The position numbers were made by a program, and so were the translations under genes. This document shows, piece by piece, positions 33,982 through 44,157 of a DNA stretch of 64,000 nucleotides. Below the pieces are notes generated by a model, which was given only the letters and a program-made list of their open reading frames with translations, was not told where the DNA came from and made no database searches. Location: positions 11,062,995 to 11,126,994 of the forward strand of contig CM055905.1 in the NCBI GenBank assembly GCA_029582155.1, written 5' to 3'. Each line of letters starts with the position of its first letter. The first letter of the stretch is position 1. The DNA comes from Panopea generosa. Lineage: Eukaryota > Mollusca > Bivalvia > Adapedonta > Hiatellidae.

Positions 33982-34667
33982 ATATGTTTAACGTATATTG
34001 CATATTGTACCATGAAGCAAGGTGGTGAATCCACGTGATCTTATGATATGGAGTGCTGTAAAAAAGCGGAGAAAACACGCCCGCTTCAAGTAACATATAT
34101 AAAGATAACTTTCTCATCAGTGCTACCGAGTGGCCATGCAAAACTATTTTTGTTGCAGAAAGTGCAACGGCGTATTGTTTGTAAATTGCACCTATTCCTA
34201 CTTTTTTTAACTGAAAATACGCTGCTGCACGCTTTGCAATATAAAATACGACTTCCATGGCGTTCAACTTTGTTGTGTGGATGTTCATGAAATAGTAAGA
34301 CAGATATCTGTAAAAAATGTTTCTTGAGGGCATTTTTTCTCCGTTTTTTTACACCGCCCCATACCATTAAGTCACGTGGGTTCGTATCTCTAGATATAAA
34401 AACACAAATCTTTATTCGACAAAACATAAAGCAACTTCATTCTCCATTGGAAAACTTTATAATTAATTGCTTCGATAGTATAATGGGTAGTTTTAAACAC
34501 TCATGCTTGATCTTGGTCGCCCGTTCAATCCGCATATGGACCTGATGGCCTCTCACAACAGTCAGTACTGGTTTTACTTAGACAGCGGACACAAAATTGG
34601 TTCATATAAGCTCTGAGCTTTCTTTGCTGTGGAGCCCAAATAGTGTAAATCATCACTATTATGGAAA
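33982..34667. other. No gene recognised; downstream flank of the C1q gene
   Basis: Overlapping open frames on both strands at 33932-34545 lack domains and splice logic. A 'gagtggccatgcaaaa' piece near 34129 recalls a similar phrase near 217, but extended similarity is not clear. Confidence 0.35.
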
Positions 34668-34673
34668 TTTAAT
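34668..34673 (-). terminator. Candidate poly(A) signal (ATTAAA) of the C1q gene
   Basis: ATTAAA on the minus strand about 40 bp after the stop codon at 34712. This is the commonest variant signal. No other candidate as close. Confidence 0.4.
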
Positions 34674-34711
34674 CACAAATGAATGTACTGTTTTATAATT
34701 ATAGTATATAA

Positions 34712-37700
34712 TTAGCTTTTAGCTATCAGCACTCCCGAGAACGCGGTGCGCCCATAGAGTGTGTAGACATCTTCCCACCCGCCGCAATTGCCCAGGTCAA
34801 CAATGTCGCCGGCGCGTAATAACAATACTACCGTCACTGAACTAGATATAGACCGGGCCTTATAAGCTTGGCCTATCACTCGGTTAGACTCGTTTAGTCT
34901 AATACGACAGTATATATTTGCTGTGGTACTACTTGAATAAACGGTGAACGAAAACTGGTAGAGTCCAGCAACAGGGCTTGTGAATTGTCCCGACTTGATG
35001 TTGTATCCGCCTCCAATGTTTGTAATGATGTTGGTAAAAATGGGGACGCCATTTACAAATTGTCTGTTTGGGGCAGCAACGGAGAAAGCCACCAGTGTAT
35101 CTGTAAAGAGTAAAAATAAATAAATGAGTTTCTAGTATTAAAGGGACACACTGATGAACTTAAAACGTTCAATTTCTGAAAATTACTTACCCAATGGCGG
35201 ATCTACTCTTTGAATAACCTGGCGCACGCCTCATATTAATTCCCATATTTTATTAAAAGTGACTGTGTTTCTACATAAAAACATGTGCCTCGTTTAGATT
35301 TTGCTTTGCGTCCTCTTAAGTACGCCCCCCATATACTGAAATCCTGGATCCGCCCCTGATACTTATACCTCAAACATACAAATACTAAATTAGACCATCA
35401 CCAAGTAGGTGTGCCTGTTATTTAATAGTTGACGGGCATTAAAGTGTGCATATTCGTGGTCACCCATGACAAAAAGTGTAACACATAGATCATATCCGTG
35501 TGGTAAATAAAATCAATTTCTACTTTTTAAAAAAAAAATATATATTTTCAAAACCCAAAGTGAGACACCACTATTAAGAACTAATGTTAAAGCTTTCTTC
35601 AAGAAAAATATATTCAATTACACGTGGAGAACAATATATTGCTAATAACGTAAGCGTTAATATTTGTAAAGATTGGTTTAATGCATGAACACAAGTAGTA
35701 CAGTTCGATTAAAAAACGTGTGTCCCGAGTAAAGCTACACCAACATCCATGATTCAGGGTCCTCTGTGACCGAGTGGTCTAAGGCGCCGTCTCATGTTCA
35801 CTTACCTCTCACCACTAAGGTCGTAGGTTCGAGTCCAGCTCGCTCCAAAAACTTTATGTGAAAAGTTTCCAGTTACTTGCGGAAGGTGGTGGTTCTACTC
35901 AGTCTGAGTCTTCCTCCATCAATAAAACTGGAAATGCAAGATATAACCTGGAATGTGCTGAAGATGGCGATCAACCCCATTAAAAAACATTCATGACTCG
36001 GCGCACTCGACTCTTTCGTTGCTGTTTTAAAACCCTATATACTTCAATTGCATGACTTGAATAATATGAATTGGTCAAGCATATCATGAAATTACCTAAA
36101 ATGATTCCAGCAAGAATTTAAAATACAGTGTAAGCTATAGTTGAGATGATCTTCTGTTTCGAGATTAGTTTATCAATGTTTTACATATGCGATACAATTA
36201 TGCACTACCTTCAAATCATATGGTAATATACCAGTTCTTGTCAATAGATCTTGTAGTACAGTTTATCAATTCTGGATATCCTTCTACATTCTAAGTTGTT
36301 TAGGTTTATACATATATACAATATAGGCCACTAAAATCACCTCAGAGGGCAATATATCGGTACCAGTTCATGAGAATGGATATATAGTTAAAATAATCTT
36401 GTAAAAGCATGTCCAGTTTATCACAGCTGGATACCGTTTCATGGAAATGAAAACAAAAATAAATGTAATAAACAAAAACTGAAAAGTTTAACTTAAAAAA
36501 ATAAATATAAATTACCCGTAAGGGTGGTAATTTTTGCCCCCTAGGTCATAGTTTTTATCAAATTTGAGAGAAGACCACAAACTGACTCTATTTATCAAAC
36601 ATCTAAGCTCAAGGCCTTGTACTACAAACATTAACCTGCTAAAAAGAATTCTAAGTGGAAAAGGAAATAATTCTGCCAAAATGCAATCAAGAGTTACGAT
36701 TGTTTTCTCTATGAGTTTCCAGGATGATGAACACACTTGTGAAGTTTCATTCATATCAAATGATATGTTGATGAAATAAATACCAACTCAAAAACTTTAA
36801 CCTAATAAAAGTCTAAAAAGGCAATAATTCTGCCCAAAAGAAACCAAGAATTATCTTTAAAAACTTTAACCTGAAAAATTAAGTCCGAAAATGGCCATAA
36901 CTATGCCAAAATGCAATCCAAAGTTATGGTTCTTGTGTCTGTGTGTTACATTGATGATGCAGAATACATATCGAATGAGTGGTTGCATAGATATCTTACC
37001 TGATAAAAAATTTTAACCTGAAAAGCCAACGCCGACGCCGGGGTTAGTACAATAGCTCCCTATTCTACGAATAGTCGAGCTAGAAATTCAAGAAACAAAC
37101 ACGAAAATCACCACCGTATCAAGGTTTATACGGTTTATTGTTTTTTTGTGTTTTTGTAAATTGCTCCCTGGTCCCTGCCATAACTATTTTAATTGATCAA
37201 AAACACTCTGTGGCACAAGAATTTTGCATGGCCACTTGATAGCGGCGATGTTTTGTATCGTGCATTTTTATGAAATATTCAGAAGATTATTAGCTGATAT
37301 GATATCTGAAGCGGGCACTTTTCCTTCGTTTTGATATCTCACACCATACCACTTGGATCGCCACCATGCTGATGGTAGATCTATATCAGTTTACTATCAA
37401 TCACTATATTGATTAAAACAATTGTTCGATGGCAATGTATATATATTCAAGAATACCAAAAAAAAACTATACATGTCTTACAAAATACAGTTATGAGAAT
37501 ATCTAAGAATGATTGTTTGCCAGTTTTAACTCTTAAATAAAAACAAAAACATTACCTTTGAGAAGCTCAATATATAACATAAATCACAGAAAATGACCGA
37601 TTGTATCCTTCATTAAAAGGACAAAACATAAACTCCTATACTGAATAATGATAATCTTCACAAATATAGTTTTTGTAACGTTTGCAAAATACATGGCGGC

Positions 37701-38326
37701 TTAAAAGCTTTTTAAAGATAACTCAACACATAATGTGACACTATTCTTGTCGATACTGTTGCATGTATAAAAAGTACACAATTTTTCTATTAAATATAGG
37801 CTAAACAATGCTGTAAAGATCACAGAAACAATCATACAATATTTGTTAATATACCTTTTGTGTTTTCTAACGTTGCATTTGCGAGAGTGCGCAGATCACT
37901 TCCCATTCTTGTCACTTGTGTTTCTTGCAATTTCATCATGGTATCCATATCATTTATCTTTTTCGCTATTGCATCGCTCAATTGTGCACTAATATCTGCA
38001 AAATCTTTATTAATACCACTTCGTATTTTGTCTACACTAGTAGTCAATTTTTCATTCATGGATTCTTGTTCCGCCTTCAGCTGGTTTGATAGTGTAGACA
38101 ACTCCGTCGTCATTTTGTTCCTCTCAGATTTCATTTCTTCTAGTGCTTTCTGAACTATTTCTTTAAGAATTTTCATATCATGGGCGAGATTCACACTCCT
38201 TTCAAGAAGACGATCTTCAAAGTCGAACCTTGAAGAACATATCGGTTCCTCTCGTACAGTTAAAACTAAACACGGAGAAATAAAAATCTGCCAAATAATA
38301 AACACGATGAAGCCGCTTGTTTCCAT
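34712..38326 (-). CDS. C1q-domain-containing secreted protein, two exons, 286 aa
   Basis: A secreted, probably oligomeric pattern-recognition-type protein of the C1q/TNF fold; bivalves carry very many of these. Exon 1 is 38326-37855 and exon 2 is 35100-34712; the 2,754-bp intron has GT (37854-37853) and AG (35102-35101). The junction is phase 1 (G|AT, Asp) and total coding length is 861 nt including the stop. Residues about 6-22 are a signal peptide, 40-157 a coiled coil, and 160-286 the C1q domain: LVAFSVAAP, VPIFTNIITNIGGGYN, GQFTSPVAGLYQFSFTVY, then a GDIVDL turn and a closing TAFSGVLIA strand. No collagen repeat, as is usual for the short coiled-coil type. The intron carries a hAT-like MITE, a SINE and a dispersed repeat. 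Part of the duplicated block; the 5' half has a sister at 816-1284. Ligand unknown. Confidence 0.92.
35192..35358. mobile_element. Short hAT-like MITE in the C1q intron
   Basis: The right end, read inverted, is CAGGGGCGGATCCAGG, a terminus I associate with hAT-type nonautonomous elements. The left end is CAATGGCGGATCTAC. 167 bp. Flanks share TACTTA but not a clean 8-bp duplication, so the family is tentative. Confidence 0.45.
35758..35988 (+). mobile_element. tRNA-derived SINE, full length
   Basis: The head 'gggtcctctgtgaccgagtgg' type A box (35758-35783), B box 'aggttcgagtcc' (about 35825-35837), a body with 'gtggttctactcagtctgag' type sequence and a tail 'gatggcgatcaaccccatta' before an A run. 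Best copy of this family in the window. Orientation opposite to the host C1q gene, in its intron. Confidence 0.85.
36510..37090 (+). repeat. Dispersed repeat with GC-rich terminus
   Basis: Starts near 'acccgtaagggtgg' and includes 'ggaaataattctgcc', 'ggcaataattctgcc' and 'ggccataactatgcc' in three similar internal units. It ends in the 'gccgacgccgggg' motif and 'cgaatagtcgagct'. The end is shared with 1-120. Within the C1q intron. Confidence 0.6.
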
Positions 38327-38404
38327 TTTGTGTGCACACTAAACGGGTTGTGTTCTCAGCTGAGCCTCGTTTTGATCTAACGTATTTACTGCAGGCTTCG
38401 TTTG

Positions 38405-38410
38405 TTTATA
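38405..38410 (-). promoter_or_regulatory. Candidate TATA box of the right C1q gene
   Basis: TATAAA on minus, about 80 bp before the start codon at 38326, at the place equivalent to 1363-1370. Flanking sequence conserved between copies. Confidence 0.4.
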
Positions 38411-39351
38411 GATTATTAAAATGGCTGTTACAAAAGTGCTACTCTTACAACAAAGTAACAAGAAATTCATCAAATCCATACCCTCAGTTAAAAAGGGCCA
38501 TAGACAGAGAACAATAGACATCGACTGTGGTGACAGGAATAGCGCATTCATATAACCGACCTAATATTGTTATGTGAAAAAAACAACACTTTTGTGGGTG
38601 GGAATATGTGTTGAAAGGTTAAACAGTAAGTGAAGAAAACGATGAACAGGATGGAAACATGGCAGAATGTGGATGACTCAAATATCTTTGACCTTTAAAG
38701 TAACTGACCTCTTACAAAGTTACTGTTTCCTGAGCGCCCACCCAATATGAAGCTGCTGTTATATGAACTTAATAGTTATAGGCTTGAATACAAAGTTGCA
38801 AATGAAACGTTTGTCAGTCCAAAGTGTGACAAAATATTTAAGATAAAATATAATAGGACCACAACAGTTGAATATGGTTTACACTTTGTTAGGAATTGCA
38901 TCCGTAGCGTTGTTTGGACACACGAACGGACGGACATACGAACGCAATATACATATCCTCGTTTGAAAAGCGGGGTATTATATTTGAATTGTAACACCAA
39001 TGAAACAGTCTCGTGTTCAGACCATGCATCTGTTGTATAACAAGTTTGATATAAAAATTGATTATAAATGTACAATTAGTTAGTTGTGTCTTCGAGTGTG
39101 TTAGTCAAATATGTGACGGACGGACCCATTTCAATATACTTCAATTTTCTTCAAGAATGTGGATACATTGATTGTAATACCAAGACCGTAGACTCATATT
39201 CAAACAATGTACTTGCTTTCCAACAGGGTTTTATTTTAATTGGGTCGAAAAGAGTTGGTCTTGATGTTGGTCCGTGATGGACGGACGGAAACTTTTTCAA
39301 TATCACTCATTTTTCGAAAAAGGTTTCGAATTATGGTTTTATTGAAAGGGG

Positions 39352-39504
39352 GAACAAACACCATTTTCAACACATTTCATTTTATATATTGAATATCTAG
39401 TTTTATGGGTAAAGGAAGACCACAGAATGAATCTGAGTAGAACCATCGCAAGTAACCTGCAAACTATATCATATAAAGTCTTTTGAGCGAGCTGGACTCA
39501 ACCC
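39352..39504 (-). mobile_element. SINE (first family) with head deleted
   Basis: Same SINE and same insertion point as 2320-2512, but the tRNA head is lost by a deletion that joins at a shared 'ccct' microhomology. The tail and body are kept. Confidence 0.75.
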
Positions 39505-40534
39505 TTGAATTATGTACTCAACAGGAGACGAAGCATTTATGAACACAACTTATATAAGGAATATTCATAATAAGAAGAATACGTACATGCATTCATAACT
39601 GTTTATAATCAGTATCCACTTATATATTGATAGGCTCAATGACACGGCTAACATAAAAACAAATAGACATCACAAACATTTTATTATTTAAATTTTATAT
39701 ACGACAGTAACGAACACTGCATAAAACCCGAGTCAAATGAAGTTTGCATGTGTTATTGACCTTAAAGTTTTGCAGAGTAACAATTGCACAATTCTGATAT
39801 AAAATAGTGTTAAACTTTGTGTTCTATGAAGAGTACAGTGACTTAACCTTGTGACTGAACATAAGCAATAGCAGCAGTTCCAAACAAAGATTTGGAATAT
39901 CAACGTAATCGTTTTGTGCAAAGCATTAAATTCGACGGCCATGCTTTATTGCACTGTACAAGTATACATATAGAAGTTTTTACATCATTTTTAAACCGAT
40001 ATTAAGAACAAATTAAAACAGTGAAGGTGATGATTAATATGTATCAGAGAAAAGTGCTATTTCATTAACAAACTTGAACTGTTCTTTTTCAAGGAGCCAA
40101 TTTGTTTCTCTACTGGATGTGTTTACTGATACACTTACATAAGATTTCTGTGTATTTATAATCTTTAGTCCATTTTTATAAAAACACGTCAATTTAATTA
40201 AAGTGTTAATCAATATTGCAGAGATGAGTGCAGATATTCACGAACTGATAAATATAAATATATAATAGTGAAACTGGGTCAGGGGAGACAAGTAATAATT
40301 TAATTATGAAAGTCAGTCAAATTCGCTCATCTTCGACTTAAATTATATATTTGAAAATGAAATGCTTGGGGTTTTTTTAATTTAGTATTTTCATATTATT
40401 GCTATGAAGAAATGGAAACTCATAATTATATCAAGTATTTTTCACACGTATTCAAATATTCTAAAACAAGTCATAGTAACTGAGGATCGCCCATTAAAAA
40501 TCCTCAAATTTCCGAAGGTTCGTCAAACGCGATC

Positions 40535-40745
40535 GTTGGTTGTAGGGTTAATCTAAAAGAAAGTTCATTCAGAAAATTCAAAGGCCATAACTTGGGCCTA
40601 AATTATATTCCGTTAACAAAAAGTGACATACAAACATAGCTGAACAGTCCAAACAAGTTTCGTTGAATTCCAACACAAAGTTTAAGAGAAGAAGTGCATG
40701 AATGAATATCAATTCCAAAACTGAAGAGGGTGGTTACTCGGCCAA
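40535..40745 (+). repeat. Fragment of a 'ggccataactt' dispersed repeat
   Basis: Contains 'aaaggccataacttgggcct' and 'acaagtttcgttgaattcc', similar in style to 14540-14770 and 41505-41985. Begins just outside the right border of the segmental duplication. Confidence 0.45.
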
Positions 40746-40802
40746 ATTGAGCGTAGTTGACATATTTCTTGTGGTGTTTTTTAAATGAAACACGTTGTAT
40801 TA

Positions 40803-41012
40803 CGTTAAGTGTCGCTACAAAACTATTTCAGTCATATTGCAACAATGTGTACTTGATACAGTAATCCAAGAGCTGCCACACTGGGTACCATGCTGTAGAC
40901 ACATGGTATGCTATCCCACCAAGCCACACTCACATTATACTGACACCGGGCCAAGCAAGCCCAAAACTATCTTCTTAGTGCTGAGCTCCAAGCGTGGAAG
41001 CTTCTAGTAACA
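40803..41012 (-). mobile_element. SINE of the second family, head missing
   Basis: Matches 29522-29826 through 'aagtgtcgcta', 'gctgtagacacatgg', 'cacattatactgac' and 'agcgtggaagcttctagtaa'. The tRNA head is absent. Confidence 0.7.
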
Positions 41013-41504
41013 TTTTTCAATTGTCTTCCTACTCCTCGTTTCCAATACTATGCCTGCTTTTTAAACAAATCTTCAACACAACTTCTTTATTAACTGCCTT
41101 TTACTTCGAACATTTATCACGAAATACAAATATGTGAAAAATGGATTTTCTGATATCACGCGTCATTTGCCGTAAATGATTCGTGTTGTTCATTTTAATC
41201 ACATAAATGTGCACCCGATAAATACTTTGTGAACAAGAAAATATCGGTGAAACCGATAGATGCTCCTCTAAGTGAGTGTTTGTCTCTGTACCATGTGGTA
41301 AAGCTATTGGATGAGGTAAGTAACTGATAGAGTTCTAAAGAGAAGTCAACATTTTTTTATTTCATGATATAATACATTGTACAACGTACTTTAAAACAGG
41401 TCATCATGACCCGTGATCAAACATTTCAGCAATTGTTATTACAAATTTATATTCAATGATAGATATAATTACTGATTTCATTATAAAGATTCAGTTGTTA
41501 TCCT

Positions 41505-41985
41505 AGCAAGTTTCATAAAATTCCAACCAGAGGTTGTTGAGAAATAGAGCGGAGAATAATTTAGTAACAGACAGAATGAAAAAGGCCCATAATTCCGTGA
41601 AAAATCATCGAACCGGAACACAAACATAGCATGTTTCATTAAATTTCATCCTGGGGTTGTAGAGAAATAGCGCGGACAATAATTTGGTCACAGACTCAAT
41701 GAAATGGCCATATCTCCGTGAAAAATCATCGAACCGAAACACAAAGACAATATGCGCATCTCCACTTGGTAGTGATGCATTCTAGCAAGTTTCATAAAAT
41801 TCCAACCTTAGGTTGTAGAGAAATAGCACAGACAAGAATTTGGTCACAGACTCAACTAAAGGGCCATAAAACCATAAAATTCCAACCAGAGGTTTTAGAG
41901 AAATAGCCCGGACAAGAACTGGTCGACGCACGGACGGATGAAGCGGCGACTTTATTCTTCCCCCTTTTTGGGGAGCATAATAAAT
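41505..41985 (+). repeat. Dispersed repeat with internal tandem units and palindromic end
   Basis: Four diverged units contain 'ataaaattccaaccagaggtt' type sequence and 'agagaaatagc' at about 41518, 41640, 41795 and 41875. It ends with 'gtcgacgcacggacggatg' and an imperfect palindrome 'cccccttttt-gggga'. The shape recalls short repeats common in bivalve genomes. Confidence 0.6.
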
Positions 41986-43125
41986 TTGCGTGTACACCTC
42001 GCACATGGGCTACTGACAATATATATCATAACCTATAAAAATAGTATAATAAAGTCTTTATTACACTATGTGCGGGATATACAATTAGTGTCACTAGCCC
42101 CTGTGTACCAACGCAAAATGTTATATGACGCAAACAGGACAAGAGAAATGATTTTAGGTTCAGTGTCATGCACAAAACAAATTAATATGAACAATTTTAA
42201 TGGATATGCTGAATGAACTCAGAACATCAATACCTAAAGAGTTTCTGAAAATGCTATCCGATAATCAATCTTACGATATGTACGAGCTACTCAGTGATCA
42301 GTCTTATCCGGAATCACACGGGTTCCCAACCAATTATAGTAGCCACCCTTTATTGCTAATCCCTTAAGGGCCACAAAGCGATGACGTTTAATGTTCACTT
42401 AGCACTATTTTTTAAAACTATATAATTCCTCTATATGATGTAAATGAGAAAATAAAAACACCCCAGTACGTAGTCAGACACTTTTATTTGGAAATTGTCA
42501 AAACTATAAAATACTAGAAAGGTATACTCATTTTGCAGATCGGTTACAAAAACAGTTAAATATATTCAAATTAAATCCATTTACAATTAGAAAAACATAT
42601 ATTAATATATATATTAATATTTATAAAATAATGACTTTGCTGATGCTTTAAAACATACATTCATACCATACGATGGCCGTTTAAAAAACTTAATCGGTCT
42701 TTTTTTTATACATAACTAATATACATGTAATATTCAACAATATAGAGCAATATCTTCTTCCTTTATAGATCCGTGTAAAGATTGTATAGGTTAAGAGTAC
42801 CAGATAAATGTAATTTGCAGCTGAATAGCACATATTAGTGTATAGTGACTGCAATATTACTGAGGAGCAAAGAGTGTACTAAAGTCAGGGCGCTTTTAGG
42901 TTATATTTTAGGTATATATACAGACAAGGCACTACTATGATCAACTAAAAGAAGACGAGTGTGCTTTTTTTAATATGGACTTGAACAGACTAAAGATGGG
43001 CCCGGCCTGGGAGGCCCTCTATCTATGACCTCTGACAGGGGAAAAAAATGAAAGCTTTATTTTTGTGGCTCTTGTGCTAGTACCATATCACACTATGTTA
43101 CAGCGTGTCCGCACAGACCGGTACG
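41986..43125. other. No gene recognised
   Basis: Contains a short piece (about 42255-42325) of the dispersed repeat family at 12790-13020, with 'cggaatcacacggg'. An AT palindromic stretch is near 42597-42626. The rest is AT-rich spacer. Confidence 0.45.
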
Positions 43126-43129
43126 CTCA

Positions 43130-43425
43130 GTCCAGGGCATGTATTTGCTCCAAGATACCGCAACTGCAAACAAGTCTGCTCTCTTATTTGATACAGAACC
43201 ACATTCACCCCACTATGACTTTTCATTGAACACGAAAAGATGTCGTTTTGAGACGCGCCCACACGATGGATCGGCGGGTTTCCAGTGTCTGAAGGGTATC
43301 CCTAAACAGGCATTCAATGACGCCTTTACCGAGTGGCAAATCGATTGTTCAAGCTAAGGGAGAGTACTTTGGGGGATTTAACAAGTCATTTGCCATTAGG
43401 TAAGCCCATTAAACGCTTTCCGCCG
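43130..43425 (+). pseudogene. Mariner-like transposase, C-terminal remnant
   Basis: The translation contains MYLLQDTATANKSALLFDT, which aligns with the mariner 'QDNAxxH' block holding the second catalytic Asp. Then follow SPHYDFSL (third-Asp block), RFETRPHDGSAGFQCLKGIP and QAFNDAFTEW. After one frame change near 43340 comes VQAKGEYFGGF, the usual mariner ending. Only about the last 100 codons remain. Catalytic N-terminal half absent, no terminal repeats seen. Confidence 0.7.
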
Positions 43426-43969
43426 CACTGATTAGTGCTTTTTAAACGGCCCTCGTATATCTATATTTTTTAATAAATATTGTTTAAACTAACGGTGTAG
43501 ATATTGATGCAATATGCAAACAATAATTAAATCCATTTCAATATTGCCGTTCGTCATTTTAACACTTTAAATCGCCGCGAGTCAATTTGAAAATTTCTTG
43601 TTTGTATGTTCTAATTGTAATCGAAGCTTTGAATTATTGTATTTCCAGAAAATACTTGTATATCTTTTTCTGCATAGTTTGTGCCAATTTTGGGTAGACT
43701 TGAGTAAATATTCAAAATATAATATATACTTGTTGATTGGCGACGATTTGCAAATTAATTTACGCACCCAGATACACAAAATACGTGACTCTGTTCACAT
43801 ATCATTTGGAATATGCATATCAAAATGAAAGACAATGTATGGTATATTTATACTATTCAAACATGTATCGTTGGATCGTCATTAGACACTGTGCCTAACT
43901 TGTGTCTTTACAAATATCTTCACAATCGGTGTAATCATATATCTTTAACCATTGACACAATTGGATGAG
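43426..43969. other. No gene recognised
   Basis: AT-rich spacer. Overlapping short open frames at 43582-43828 on both strands have no recognisable content. Confidence 0.4.
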
Positions 43970-44125
43970 GCTATTCGCTATAGTTTACAAATGTCACTGT
44001 CCTTCCTCAAGTAACTTCCAAATTTTATCAAGTCATTGGACCAAGGCCGGCTCGAACTCACGCCCTCAGCTATGGAAGGTTAGTGGTCGTCTTAAATCAC
44101 TCGCCTACAGAGGATCCCGAACATT
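43970..44125 (-). mobile_element. tRNA-derived SINE, third type, at the 3' end of the HEPN/STAND gene
   Basis: On minus, a tRNA-like head 'gatcctctgtaggcgagtga' (44118-44095) is followed by the B-box-like 'tgagttcgagcc' (about 44061-44050) and a body 'ggaagttacttgaggaagg'. The head differs from the other two families. It begins 30-40 bp downstream of the stop codon of the gene on the same strand, so it could lie in that gene's 3' UTR. Confidence 0.6.
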
Positions 44126-44157
44126 TCTGTGAACCCAAATTCAGGAGTACCAACTTA

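Larger units (their letters stand above)
37021..40500. repeat. Segmental duplication, right copy
   Basis: Collinear with 1-3483. Contains exon 1 and the promoter region of the complete C1q gene, followed by about 2.1 kb of upstream flank. It ends near 40500. Relative to the left copy it has many small indels and a deletion of about 75-80 bp inside the SINE. Confidence 0.9.

Noticed and set aside
35758-35840. Functional tRNA-Ser or tRNA-Leu gene
   Set aside because: Same head occurs at several places with a common 150-bp body and an A-rich tail, so it is a SINE.
36512-36779. Protein-coding frames at 36.5-36.8 kb
   Set aside because: They lie in a dispersed repeat in the C1q intron, with internal repeated units and no conserved domain.
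1-40500. The two similar 3.5-kb blocks as long terminal repeats of one giant element
   Set aside because: They contain a host-type C1q exon with promoter and a SINE. They lack the terminal dinucleotides and internal genes expected for such an element, and the intervening DNA is a mixture of independent insertions.
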